DNA from: Paramylibacter ulvae
Lineage (GTDB): Bacteria; Pseudomonadota; Alphaproteobacteria; Rhodobacterales; Rhodobacteraceae
Assembly (NCBI RefSeq): GCF_014652655.1
Contig: NZ_BMZF01000003.1
Coordinates: 248,001-312,000, forward strand
Reading direction: 5' to 3'
Length of the DNA: 64,000 nucleotides
Of this stretch, positions 54,201 through 62,557 are shown in pieces. The position numbers and the translations under genes are program-made. The notes beneath the pieces are model-generated. The model was not told the DNA's origin and did not search any database. It was given only the letters and a program-made list of their open reading frames with translations. Position 1 is the stretch's first letter. Every line of letters begins with the position of its first letter.

Positions 54201-54860
54201 TTTCGCACACTTGTTGGAAAAGATATCCCGATGAACGAAGGGTGTTTGAAACCCATCGATATTATTGCGCCAAGCGGTTCAATGATTAATCCCGTTTCCC
54301 CCGCCGCCGTGATTTCAGGGAATACAGAAGTGAGTCAAGCAATCGCCGATTGCATGTATGGTGCACTTGGCGTGTTGGCAGGGAGCCAAGGCACAATGAA
54401 TAATTTTGTTTGGGGAAATGAACAGTTTCAAAATTATGAAACCATCGCAGGTGGCACTGGTGCGGGCAACGGGTTTGATGGCGCAGATGCCGTGCATTCG
54501 CATATGACCAATACACTCATGACAGATCCAGAAGTGTTGGAAACACGCTTTCCTGTGCGCGTCGAAGAGTTTTCCATTCGCAAAAATTCTGGTGGTGGTG
54601 GGCGTTGGCACGGCGGTAATGGCCTGACCCGCCGCTTGCGGTTTTTAGACGATGTGACAGTGACAACTTTATGTTCGCACCGTATCGAGCAGCCCTTTGG
54701 CGCACAAGGTGGGCAAAACGGCGGGGTCGGTGAAAACCGTGTGATTCGATCTTCGGGTGAAATCGAAGAATTACAGGGCAATGATATCGCGCAATTGCAA
54801 TCTGGTGACATGTTTGAAATGAAAACACCCGGTGGTGGTGGCTTTGGAAAACTGGCTTAG
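51246..54860 (+). CDS. Fused 5-oxoprolinase / hydantoinase (HyuA-HyuB fusion)
   Basis: 1204 residues. Residues ~1-690 are the HyuA half (WVDRGGTFTDIVA, then GFDMGGTSTDVC, PAGANPGPACYRRGG-like NPGPACYRRGG, SFGGAGGQHAC). Residues ~696-1204 are the HyuB half (LEVFNNLFMSIAEQMGTTLAHTAYS; GSRGHHADIGGRTPGS). ATP-dependent ring opening of 5-oxoproline or hydantoin-like lactams. Length is close to eukaryotic and bacterial 5-oxoprolinase. TRAP genes opposite probably import its substrate; pyroglutamate or a heterocyclic lactam are candidates. Confidence 0.86.
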   Translation: MSGTVNSKWQFWVDRGGTFTDIVARKPDGKLVSHKLLSENPELYKDAAVQGIRDMLGLEPVDDMPKGKISAVKMGTTVATNALLERDGEDLCLFITAGFHDVLRIGYQNRPRLFDLHIQLPELLYNSVCEVEERLDATGNVLTPLNLDRARADLQTQYDAGLRSVAIAFMHSYQNPDHELAVAKLAREIGFTQISTSHETSKLIKIVGRGDTTVVDAYLSPILRRYVEQVSDALDVENGGCDRLFFMKSDGGLTQANLFQGKDSILSGPAGGVIGMVSTAADAGFEKIIGFDMGGTSTDVCHYAGDLERSFETEVAGVRMRAPMMDIHTVAAGGGSILAWRDGRYQVGPESAGANPGPACYRRGGSLTVTDCNVLLGRLNPAYFPKVFGPNGDQPMDTKVVRQKFETLAKEIAADTGSDAKSPEETAEGFLKIAIENMAHAVKKISVERGHDVTDYTLVSFGGAGGQHACLVADALGIRRVFIHPFAGVLSALGMGLADVRALHEEQADLTLDELPTAVERIAALKDLARAEIQKQGVPEEQIITQDSCHVRYDGSHQTLQVPFGSRDDIQSAFEDAHNARFGFISPDRLIKIDMLTVEAIGEMTDKAMVEETPKAAQDPEYVPVYCDEKLQNAPLFDRNALQQDDRVSGPAVITEPTGTNFIVSGWQAVKDDLGNLIITRVKDRISEHAIGTTADPVMLEVFNNLFMSIAEQMGTTLAHTAYSVNIRERLDFSCALFDATGDLVANAPHVPVHLGSMGESVRTVIRLNAGKMKPGDSYMLNAPFNGGTHLPDVTVITPVFNRGGDDILFYVGSRGHHADIGGRTPGSAPPDSTHIEEEGVVIDNFKLVENGRMLIDETRAVLASGRYPCRNIDQNIADLEAQIAANTTGINEVYRMIDNFGVDTVLAYMKHVQNNAEASVRRVIGELKDGSFDYPLDHGAHIKVSIKVDQENGRAVVDFTGTSDQHSGNYNAPLSICHAVVLYVFRTLVGKDIPMNEGCLKPIDIIAPSGSMINPVSPAAVISGNTEVSQAIADCMYGALGVLAGSQGTMNNFVWGNEQFQNYETIAGGTGAGNGFDGADAVHSHMTNTLMTDPEVLETRFPVRVEEFSIRKNSGGGGRWHGGNGLTRRLRFLDDVTVTTLCSHRIEQPFGAQGGQNGGVGENRVIRSSGEIEELQGNDIAQLQSGDMFEMKTPGGGGFGKLA

Positions 54861-54971
54861 ATGTTGTTTTTATTGTAATAATTGCATTTTGTTCAACCTT
54901 GGGGTGGTAATTTTTATCGCATGGGCGTAAGGGCGTAAAAAACCCCTATTGCTATATGATTGGTATGCTCC

Positions 54972-56735
54972 ATGCGATACCCCGATCCGTTTCCCGCACG
55001 TCAATGGCTTGGCCAAGTGACAGGCACAACCTTGCGCGCAGATGCTTTTGCAGGCTTTACCAATGCCGCGATTGTTTTACCCCAAGGTGTTGCCTTTGCC
55101 ACCATCGCTGGCCTGCCAGCGGAATACGGTTTGTACACAGCGATGATCACTGCGGTGGTTGCTGCGATGTTTGGATCATCCATGGTGATGATTTCGGGGC
55201 CAACCACGGCAATTTCGGCGGTTCTGTTCGCCACGCTGAGCGATATGGCAGCACCAGGTTCGGCGCACTATATCGAATTGGCCTTGATGATGACAATCCT
55301 TGTCGGGTTGTTTCAAATCGCAGGGGGGATAGGGCGGCTTGGCGGGCTAATTTCATTCGTTTCGCATTCGGTGATGACAGCGTTTACCGCAGCTGCCGCG
55401 TTGTTGATTGCAGTGAGCCAGCTTGCAGGGGCATTTGGCGTGCATGTTGAACGCGGTGGGAATGTTGTTGAACGCATTTATCGGTTGTTTGAAAATATCG
55501 GAACGATCAACCATTATGCGGTTTTGATCTCATTGGGGACGTTGGCGATTGCTATTCTATCTCAAAAAATTGCACCTAAATTACCCGGATTTTTGATTGC
55601 GCTTTTGGCTGGATCATTTGGTGCATATGCACTGGATGCCGCGTCACATGGCGTGCATATGATCGGGGCATTACCCGCTATCGTTCCAAGCCTTAAACCA
55701 CCGACCAGCGCCATTGGCGATATCGGCGTTTTGGCACCGGGTGCGGCGGCGATTGCATTGGTTGGGCTGTTAGAGGCGATTTCGATTGGTCGTGCATTCG
55801 CGGTGCGACGCAAAGAGAACTTTGATGCCAATCAAGAAATGATCGGCCAAGGCATGTCGAATTTCATCGGCGGGTTTTTCCAATGTTATGCAGGGTCGGG
55901 TTCGTTTACCCGAAGTGGCGTAAATGCAACCGCTGGGGCGATGACACCAATGTCTGGTGTCTTTGCAAGCGTGTTTTTATTGCTGATCTTGTTGTTCACA
56001 GCGCAATTGGTGGCGTTTATTCCCACCCCAGCAATGGCGGGTTTGATCCTGTTTGTGGCGTGGAAATTGATTGATGTGCACGAAATCAAACATATCATCG
56101 AAACGAAAAGCGCGGAAACTGTGATCTTGTTGCTGACACTTGGTGCGGGTTTGTTGATCGAATTGGATTTTGCGATTTATGTTGGTGTTATCGCATCACT
56201 GGCTGTGTTTGTGTATGAATCTGCGCGCCCCGATTTAACGATCACCGCACCGATGGTGGCCGCAAATGGGGATCGCAAATTCCGCGATGCCGTGAAAAAT
56301 GATCTGGAACAATGCCCACAATTGGTCAGCCTAAGCATTGACGGGCCGCTTTATTTTGGCTCTGTGGAACATGTTGAAAAACGTCTGAAACGTATTCGAC
56401 GCCGCAATCCGCGTCAGATCAATATGGTGCTCTACCTTAAAGGTGGGGGCAAAGTTGATTTGGCTGGTGCAGATTTGTTGATCAGCGTCATCCGCGAAGT
56501 CAGATCGGTTGGCGGTTCTTTTCGCATCGTTGCCAATGTGCAAACTTTGATCGACAGTTTGGAACGCTTGCATGTGATTGATGAACTGGGCCCACAAAAG
56601 CTGTTCCATTCCAAGGGTGAGGCCGTGGCGGACGCAACGCGCGATTTCAATTTGCGGGTGTGCAAGGCCTGTATTCGCGATGTGTTTCGCGAATGTGATC
56701 GCCTTCGTGATACGGAACTGGAAACGGATCGTTAA
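54972..56735 (+). CDS. SulP-family inorganic anion transporter
   Basis: 587 residues from the ATG at 54972; an upstream TTG start is less likely. About 12 membrane segments with the SulP block [20 protein letters not shown] and [18 protein letters not shown] cytoplasmic STAS domain (residues ~435-560) follows, then a short C-terminal tail with Cys-x2-Cys and a third Cys ([12 protein letters not shown]). Transports sulfate, bicarbonate or other anions. The stop overlaps that of truA on the opposite strand by three bases. Confidence 0.86.
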   Translation: MRYPDPFPARQWLGQVTGTTLRADAFAGFTNAAIVLPQGVAFATIAGLPAEYGLYTAMITAVVAAMFGSSMVMISGPTTAISAVLFATLSDMAAPGSAHYIELALMMTILVGLFQIAGGIGRLGGLISFVSHSVMTAFTAAAALLIAVSQLAGAFGVHVERGGNVVERIYRLFENIGTINHYAVLISLGTLAIAILSQKIAPKLPGFLIALLAGSFGAYALDAASHGVHMIGALPAIVPSLKPPTSAIGDIGVLAPGAAAIALVGLLEAISIGRAFAVRRKENFDANQEMIGQGMSNFIGGFFQCYAGSGSFTRSGVNATAGAMTPMSGVFASVFLLLILLFTAQLVAFIPTPAMAGLILFVAWKLIDVHEIKHIIETKSAETVILLLTLGAGLLIELDFAIYVGVIASLAVFVYESARPDLTITAPMVAANGDRKFRDAVKNDLEQCPQLVSLSIDGPLYFGSVEHVEKRLKRIRRRNPRQINMVLYLKGGGKVDLAGADLLISVIREVRSVGGSFRIVANVQTLIDSLERLHVIDELGPQKLFHSKGEAVADATRDFNLRVCKACIRDVFRECDRLRDTELETDR

Positions 56736-57499
56736 CCAAAGGGCGGGATAGGGTATCCTACCTCTGCCAAATACAATCCTTGTGGTGGGCTGACGGGACC
56801 ACAGGCCGCGCGATCAGCGGCATCGAGCGCGATTTTTACATCATCAGGGTGCCATGATCCGGCGCCAACGCGTTCCAATGTGCCAACAAAACTGCGGACT
56901 TGGTTATGCAAAAAGCTACGCGCGCGGACATGAAAACGATATTCAATTGCGCCATCAAGTTGGATTTCTTGGATATCCAATTGATCTAAGGTTTTTATCG
57001 GGCTTTGTGCTTGGCACATCACGGATCGAAACGTTGTGAAATCATGCTGCCCGAGCAAATGATTTGCGCCCTGTTGCATTGCATTGACATCAAGAGGATT
57101 GTTTACCTGCCAGACCAACCCTGCATCAAAAACCGTGGGTGCGCGGCGTGCAATAATACGAAATAAATAGCGTCTTTCAATTGCACTAAACCGTGCGTGA
57201 AATTCATCGTCGACCAATGCGCAATCGGTGATTGCGACGGGATTTGGTTTCAGGTGATAATTCAACGCTTCGGACAGGCGAAATGCGTCCCAATCTTTGG
57301 TCAAATCCACATGTGCAACCTGAGCCGTGGCGTGAACACCGGCATCGGTTCGCCCGGCAGCGTAGATTGTACCGCAATCGGATTCCAATTTTTGCAACGC
57401 TTCTTCAACAACTTGTTGCACGCCCAAATGTTGTTTCTGGCGTTGCCAGCCAACATATGGCGCTCCGTGGTATTCGATTTTTAGGGCATATCTGGGCAT
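56732..57499 (-). CDS. truA: tRNA pseudouridine synthase A
   Basis: 255 residues from the ATG at 57499 ([19 protein letters not shown]); upstream starts are less likely. Catalytic motif [11 protein letters not shown] with the essential aspartate. Makes pseudouridine at positions 38-40 of tRNA. Convergent with the SulP gene, whose stop it overlaps. Confidence 0.94.
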   Translation of the reverse strand: MPRYALKIEYHGAPYVGWQRQKQHLGVQQVVEEALQKLESDCGTIYAAGRTDAGVHATAQVAHVDLTKDWDAFRLSEALNYHLKPNPVAITDCALVDDEFHARFSAIERRYLFRIIARRAPTVFDAGLVWQVNNPLDVNAMQQGANHLLGQHDFTTFRSVMCQAQSPIKTLDQLDIQEIQLDGAIEYRFHVRARSFLHNQVRSFVGTLERVGAGSWHPDDVKIALDAADRAACGPVSPPQGLYLAEVGYPIPPFG

Positions 57500-57596
57500 A
57501 GCGATGCGATACATTGCAATCATGCATTTGCCAATACCCCTATTAAAAACCTGCCAGCGGCACTAACTATAGTCAAAGAGATAAAGGATACTGAAT

Positions 57597-59018
57597 TTGG
57601 TTGTTGGAAATATCGTCGATAACATCACGCGTATGGCGGAAACGGCGGCGGACGGCGTGAATGAAACATTGTTTGAACCCGTTGTTCGTCTTGGTGTTAC
57701 GGGGTTGTCGCGATCTGGGAAAACGGTGTTTATCACATCGTTGGTTGCCAACATGTTGGATCGCGGGCGCATGCCCCAATTGGGTGCGGCGGCGCAGGGC
57801 AAAATTATCGCGGCGTATCTGCAACCCCAACCGGATGACACGATTCCACGGTTTGACTATGAAACGCATCTTGCTGCGATGACAGGTAAAAACCCACATT
57901 GGCCACGATCCACTCGCTCGATCAGCCAATTGCGATTATCATTGCGTGTGCAACCATCGGGGATCATTTCGGGCCTGCGCAGCCCACGCACGGTGCACAT
58001 CGACATCGTTGATTATCCGGGTGAATGGTTGTTGGATTTACCGCTGCTCGATCAAAGCTTTGCACAGTGGTCGGCACAATCTATTGCTTTGGCCAAATTG
58101 GGGCAACGCGCTGATTTAGCCACCGAATGGTTGGGGCAACTAGAAGATACTGACGCCGATGCCCCCCTTAATGAAGTATTGGCGCAAAACCTTGCAAAAA
58201 GTTTTACAAGTTACCTCACCGCAAGCCGTGAAGCGGGATTTTCTGCATGTTCGCCGGGGCGTTTTTTGATGCCTGGTGATTTGCAAGGTTCGCCAGTTTT
58301 AACATTTGCACCGTTGCGAGAGGGCGCGCGGAAACGCGGATCGCTGTACCGCGAATTCGAACGTCGTTTCGAGGCATATAAATCCAAAATCGTGCGCCCA
58401 TTTTTCAAAAATCACTTTGCCCGTATTGATCGCCAAGTTGTGTTGGTTGATGCGCTTGGCGCAATCCATGCTGGACCACAAGCTGTGAATGATTTGCGCA
58501 ATGCAATGGTCGATATTTTGTCCTGTTATCGCATCGGACAAAACGGAATTTTTGCGCCTTTGCTTGGGAAAAAGGTTGAAAAAATCCTGTTCGCAGCAAC
58601 CAAAGCAGATCATTTGCACCACACTCAGCATAATGCGTTAACCAATATTATGCAGGCGCTGTTGCGTGATGCAAAGGATCGCGCAGAAGTTAAATCAGTG
58701 AATACTGCCGCGATGGCGATCGCCAGTTTGCGCACCACCGTTGAAGAAACTATTCAACACGACGGAGAAACATTGGATTGCGTACGCGGCACCTTGCTGG
58801 ACACAGGGAAACAAGCGGTAATGTACCCAGGTGAATTACCCGATGATCCCATGTCTATCATTTCAATCGCAAAACAGGGCGCTGACAATTGGTTGGATAA
58901 TGACTATGCAATCATGCGATTTGCGCCGGCTGATATGACGCTGAAATCGGGTGATGGCCCACCGCATATTCGCCTTGATAAGGCCGCGGAATTTTTGATC
59001 GGAGATCGTTTGAAATGA
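57597..59018 (+). CDS. ycjX: YcjX-family P-loop GTPase
   Basis: 473 residues from the TTG at 57597, which has AAGGAT 7 bases upstream. P-loop GLSRSGKTVFITS; Asp-containing IDIVDYPGEWLLDL as switch II; the TKADHL motif for guanine. DUF463/YcjX proteins are stress-linked GTPases often paired with YcjF. Overlaps ycjF by four bases. Confidence 0.85.
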   Translation: MVVGNIVDNITRMAETAADGVNETLFEPVVRLGVTGLSRSGKTVFITSLVANMLDRGRMPQLGAAAQGKIIAAYLQPQPDDTIPRFDYETHLAAMTGKNPHWPRSTRSISQLRLSLRVQPSGIISGLRSPRTVHIDIVDYPGEWLLDLPLLDQSFAQWSAQSIALAKLGQRADLATEWLGQLEDTDADAPLNEVLAQNLAKSFTSYLTASREAGFSACSPGRFLMPGDLQGSPVLTFAPLREGARKRGSLYREFERRFEAYKSKIVRPFFKNHFARIDRQVVLVDALGAIHAGPQAVNDLRNAMVDILSCYRIGQNGIFAPLLGKKVEKILFAATKADHLHHTQHNALTNIMQALLRDAKDRAEVKSVNTAAMAIASLRTTVEETIQHDGETLDCVRGTLLDTGKQAVMYPGELPDDPMSIISIAKQGADNWLDNDYAIMRFAPADMTLKSGDGPPHIRLDKAAEFLIGDRLK

Positions 59019-60052
59019 GCAAAACGAAAAAAGCACCGATTGTGATTGAACTGGATACGCTACCCACAAAATCAAAACGAACCACGCCAAAGTCAAAGTC
59101 GGTTCTAAATGATGCGCACCTGTCCCCCGCAGATGCACCTGCGATCATCGACACACCGATAAATGGGGATGCAATGCAATCCGTTGCACAGATCGCTGCG
59201 GCAAGGCCATCGCGATTGTTAAGGTTTCTGGGCTGGGCGGTGTTTACATTGTTTGGTTTGGTTATATCGATTGCATTTTGGGATTTCACAATGGATTTGT
59301 TGGCCCGCAATGTCTGGCTTGGCCGTATCGCACTGGGCTTGATTGCGGCGATGATTTTGGCATGTACGCTGATCGTATTGCGCGAACTGGGCGCCATTTC
59401 ACGTCTGCGTAAAATTGATGATTTGCGCGAGGTCAGCGAACAAATATTGGTCCAAGGTGATCTGGTAGCCGCCAAAAAACACAGCGATAAAATCGCGGCA
59501 CTATTGAATGGACGCGATGAAATCGGTTGGGCGCTGGCCGAATACCACGAACATTCAAACGATCAATTTGATGCAGCATCACAGATGCATTTTACCGAAA
59601 ATACATTATTTCAACCCTTGGACAGACTTGCCCAAAAAGAGATCGAATCCGCCGCACGACAGGTGGCGACAGCCACCGCGATGATACCACTTGCATTGGC
59701 GGATATTGTCATTGCTCTGACCGCTAACATTCGAATGATCCGCCGCGTTGCGCAAATCTATGGCGGGCGAACAGGTACATTTGGATCATGGCGATTGATG
59801 AAAACGGTGGCGGCACATCTGGTGGCAACAGGGGCCGTTGCAATTGGGGATGATATGCTTGGATCCATCGCTGGCGGGGGTGTTTTGTCAAAACTATCGC
59901 GTCGTTTCGGCGAAGGCGTCGTGAATGGTGCATTAACCGCACGCGTTGGCATCGCCGCAATGGAAGTCTGCCGCCCAATGCCGTTTGTTGCGCTCAAACG
60001 TCCAAAGGTAACTGCATTGATGAAAAATGCGCTGGTGGGGTTTTTTGGGTAA
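59015..60052 (+). CDS. ycjF: YcjF-family inner membrane protein (DUF697)
   Basis: 345 residues. An N-terminal ~65-residue charged, disordered part, two membrane helices (~67-90 and ~93-120), then a cytoplasmic DUF697 domain (ALADIVIALTANIRMIRRVAQIYGGR). Partner of YcjX in a two-gene operon, possibly membrane-stress related. Confidence 0.82.
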   Translation: MSKTKKAPIVIELDTLPTKSKRTTPKSKSVLNDAHLSPADAPAIIDTPINGDAMQSVAQIAAARPSRLLRFLGWAVFTLFGLVISIAFWDFTMDLLARNVWLGRIALGLIAAMILACTLIVLRELGAISRLRKIDDLREVSEQILVQGDLVAAKKHSDKIAALLNGRDEIGWALAEYHEHSNDQFDAASQMHFTENTLFQPLDRLAQKEIESAARQVATATAMIPLALADIVIALTANIRMIRRVAQIYGGRTGTFGSWRLMKTVAAHLVATGAVAIGDDMLGSIAGGGVLSKLSRRFGEGVVNGALTARVGIAAMEVCRPMPFVALKRPKVTALMKNALVGFFG

Positions 60053-60053
60053 A

Positions 60054-60446
60054 CTAGCGCAGGTTTGGCACAAGCCTTGCGTCATTCGTAATTCCCATTT
60101 GCAGGCTTGCACCGATGCGCCGCGCCAATCGGATCATAAATGCAGCCTTGGATGGTGGTAACACTTGTTCCGCGCTTTGCTGAAATAGATCAAGCCAGAT
60201 TGGAAAGTGTTCAGCGTGAATATGGCCTTGGGTGCGATGGGCTTGCATTGGATTGCCCTGATAATCACGTTCATGCAAGATTGCATTCGCCCAAAACCGC
60301 GTGATTTTGTCTTCGTGGCTTGGCCATGCATCCGCAGAAATGCTGATCGCAAAAATAGGTGCCAAAATGGGATCCTTACGAACGTATGAATAAAAATGCG
60401 TGATCAATTTTTCAATATCTGTGCGTGTTATTGCGTGATCAGGCAC
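60054..60446 (-). CDS. Group III truncated haemoglobin
   Basis: About 130 residues from the GTG at 60446 (a TTG four codons upstream is also possible). Typical group III pattern: LITHFYSYVRKDPILAPIF, WPSHEDKITRFWANAILHERDYQGNP, proximal histidine in the GHIHAEHFPIWLDLF segment. Such globins bind oxygen or nitric oxide. The start overlaps the end of the 55-residue membrane gene, so they are co-translated, and a NsrR-like regulator is divergent. Confidence 0.82.
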   Translation of the reverse strand: MPDHAITRTDIEKLITHFYSYVRKDPILAPIFAISISADAWPSHEDKITRFWANAILHERDYQGNPMQAHRTQGHIHAEHFPIWLDLFQQSAEQVLPPSKAAFMIRLARRIGASLQMGITNDARLVPNLR

Positions 60447-60606
60447 AGTAATACGCAACCAACAGGCCCAAGGGCAGCCAAACCAGCGTATTTAGAAACG
60501 ACCGCATCAAACCCATTTCGTCGGTTGGTTTTATCCCAAAGTAGAGACAAAGTTTGGTGTCAGGCCATAAGAAAGCATCGGCGAGTGTGTTGAGGAGAGA
60601 CATCAT
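60439..60606 (-). CDS. Small membrane protein co-translated with the truncated globin
   Basis: 55 residues (MMSLLNTLADAFLWPD...), found by reading. One transmembrane segment near the C-terminus (FLNTLVWLPLGLLVAYY) and an amphipathic N-terminal part. AAGGA lies just before the two ATG codons at 60606 and 60603. The last five bases overlap the start of the globin gene. Divergent from the Rrf2 gene, with an operator-like region between. Function unknown; a membrane partner for the globin, possibly at a nitric-oxide-sensitive oxidase, is only inferred. Confidence 0.6.
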   Translation of the reverse strand: MMSLLNTLADAFLWPDTKLCLYFGIKPTDEMGLMRSFLNTLVWLPLGLLVAYYCA

Positions 60607-60631
60607 CGATTCCTTAATAAGTATTTTGGAT

Positions 60632-60669
60632 GCGTAATTAATACGCTTTTAATTGCGCATTGTAAATGC
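60632..60669. promoter_or_regulatory. Two dyads in the divergent Rrf2/globin promoter
   Basis: GCGTA-ATTAA-TACGC (60632-60646) and GCATT-GTA-AATGC (60657-60669). The second resembles the ATGCATTT half-site dyad bound by NsrR. Both lie within 80 bases between the two start codons, allowing a single repressor to act on both directions. Confidence 0.5.
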
Positions 60670-60681
60670 TAATTAAACTCC

Positions 60682-61125
60682 ATGCAGTTAACAAAATTTA
60701 CAGATTACGGATTGCGGGTATTGATGCAGGTATATGCATCCGCACCTGCGCGTGTTTCGGTTGGGCAAATATCGACCAGCTATGGCATATCAAATAATCA
60801 TGTTGCCAAGGTCGCATCGGCACTTGTGCACGGTGGGTTTTTAGAATCTGGTCGTGGGCGTGCGGGTGGCTTGACCCTTGGGCGCGATGCCAAAGACATC
60901 AACATTGGTGCGGTTGTGCGACATTTATCGGGTGACGTCCCTGTGGCCGAATGTTTCGCGGCTGGTTCCTGTGATTGCAGCGCTTTTGCACAATGCGGCC
61001 TGCGTGGCCCATTGCATGATGCGCAACAGGCATTTTTCGGCGTATTGGATGCGTATAATCTGGATCAAGTTGTGAAAAACAGAATATTGATGGATGGGCT
61101 GTTGAACAGCGAGAGTGCGTTTTAA
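60682..61125 (+). CDS. nsrR: Rrf2-family regulator, NsrR-like
   Basis: 147 residues. Winged helix (VGQISTSYGISNNHVAKVASALVHGGF) and a cysteine set for an iron-sulfur cluster, Cys91, Cys97, Cys99 and Cys105 (ECFAAGSCDCSAFAQCGL). NsrR uses three cysteines at similar spacing and senses nitric oxide. Divergent from the membrane peptide and globin. No iron-sulfur biogenesis gene is adjacent, so IscR is unlikely. Confidence 0.8.
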   Translation: MQLTKFTDYGLRVLMQVYASAPARVSVGQISTSYGISNNHVAKVASALVHGGFLESGRGRAGGLTLGRDAKDINIGAVVRHLSGDVPVAECFAAGSCDCSAFAQCGLRGPLHDAQQAFFGVLDAYNLDQVVKNRILMDGLLNSESAF

Positions 61126-62306
61126 TCGAGCGGCGCAACGCCACGTGCTGGGTTCACCAATGATCCGCATACCAGTTTTGTCAAAATTTGCGGGACGGGT
61201 GGAACAACGCTGGCAGGTGCAAGCAGATAATCGCGCAGTATCGGCAATAGCCGACTGTCAGATTGATACATCGGGGTGAATGCCCAGCTCATCGCCTGAT
61301 AAATTCCCGCGTGCCATTTGCGTGCACGCGCATAGTTTTCAAGTGCATTCGAAGGTTTTGTACGCAAGCTTTCCGCCATCGCATATGCATCAAGCAGTGC
61401 CATATTTGCACCCTGTCCCAATTGCGGGCTGGCGCGGTGGGTCGCGTCACCAACATGGACAAGTCGATCTGAATAGGGGCGCCGCAAAGTACCATGCGAA
61501 TATTTCGCCATTGTCATGTCATCATGTGATTTGATTTGGCTGACAAATGGTTCAATTTCTGGCCACAATGCGATTGCATCATTCTGCCATTGCGACAAAA
61601 GGTTTTGTTTCCATGTATTATATCCGTTTCGTGGTAACGACCAAAACAATGCGGCCTTTGGAGTGTTGTCATTTGGCATGGTGCCCAGGGGCAAAATGCC
61701 GATCATATTTTTGGCGCGGTGGTATTTTTGGCGCAATTCATCTTGTGCTAAACTGGTGCCGTTTGGCCAATCAACAGTTCCCCAAATTGCACCATACGAA
61801 AGATCGCGTGCCACAAGCGGACTAAGTGGTGAATTTGCACCAGCGGCATCAATGACAAGGTCGAATGGCCCAACTGTTGTACCATGTTCGAATGTCACCA
61901 TGCGCCCGATGTCTGAAGCCGTTGAATGTATTGCTTTGTGTCCATTGGCAATGGCTACACCGATGGCGTTCGCACGTTTCCAAAGGATATCGAATAATGC
62001 AGCGCGGTGGATGGCAAGACCAAAGTCAGCACCACCCTTGGCACCGTAAGCAACATTTAGAACCGCACGGTTGCGTTTGGTTTCATGCCCCAACATGTGG
62101 AAAATTTTTGCACCAGCATCAATGGCGTGATGCAACACACCAAGGGATGATAAAACCCGTTGTCCGACGGGTTGAATAACCAAACCTGAACCAACTGGGG
62201 CGCTGGTTTCGAATTGATCGAACACGGTTAATTCGTGTCCCTGTTCTTGCAACATTATTGCGCTTGCTAATCCCCCAATACCACATCCAACAATCGCAAT
62301 TTTCAT
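61122..62306 (-). CDS. FAD-dependent monooxygenase (salicylate hydroxylase-like)
   Basis: 394 residues from the ATG at 62306 with AAAGGAAACGAAG upstream. FAD-binding IVGCGIGGLASAIMLQ at the N-terminus and GDATHRASPQLGQGANMALLDA near residue 285. Flavoprotein aromatic hydroxylase family; it uses NAD(P)H and oxygen. It ends overlapping the Rrf2 gene's end (convergent). Substrate unknown. Confidence 0.8.
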   Translation of the reverse strand: MKIAIVGCGIGGLASAIMLQEQGHELTVFDQFETSAPVGSGLVIQPVGQRVLSSLGVLHHAIDAGAKIFHMLGHETKRNRAVLNVAYGAKGGADFGLAIHRAALFDILWKRANAIGVAIANGHKAIHSTASDIGRMVTFEHGTTVGPFDLVIDAAGANSPLSPLVARDLSYGAIWGTVDWPNGTSLAQDELRQKYHRAKNMIGILPLGTMPNDNTPKAALFWSLPRNGYNTWKQNLLSQWQNDAIALWPEIEPFVSQIKSHDDMTMAKYSHGTLRRPYSDRLVHVGDATHRASPQLGQGANMALLDAYAMAESLRTKPSNALENYARARKWHAGIYQAMSWAFTPMYQSDSRLLPILRDYLLAPASVVPPVPQILTKLVCGSLVNPARGVAPLD

Positions 62307-62464
62307 CTTCGTTTCCTTTGGTGTGCCATTGTGCAAAACCTATGATAATCGGCCGTGTCTGAATAGGATAAAAACACCACTGTCAAAGGCTGGACGAAGT
62401 GGTTTTGTACGCTTATAAGCCAAGTCATGGAACGATTATTCGCGATTATTATACGAATTATTTG

Positions 62465-62493
62465 CCCGGCGCTCTGAACTCAGAACCGCCGGG
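62465..62493. other. Strong hairpin in the ileS/monooxygenase divergent region
   Basis: CCCGGCG and CGCCGGG arms with an inner TCTGA/TCAGA stem, giving a compact 29-base structure 64 bases before the ileS start. Possible leader structure or regulator site. No T-run on either side. Confidence 0.4.
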
Positions 62494-62557
62494 ATAAGGC
62501 GTATGGAATACCGCGCCGCACTTTCCCTTTACAGAATTCTCCAAGACTGGAAACGAT

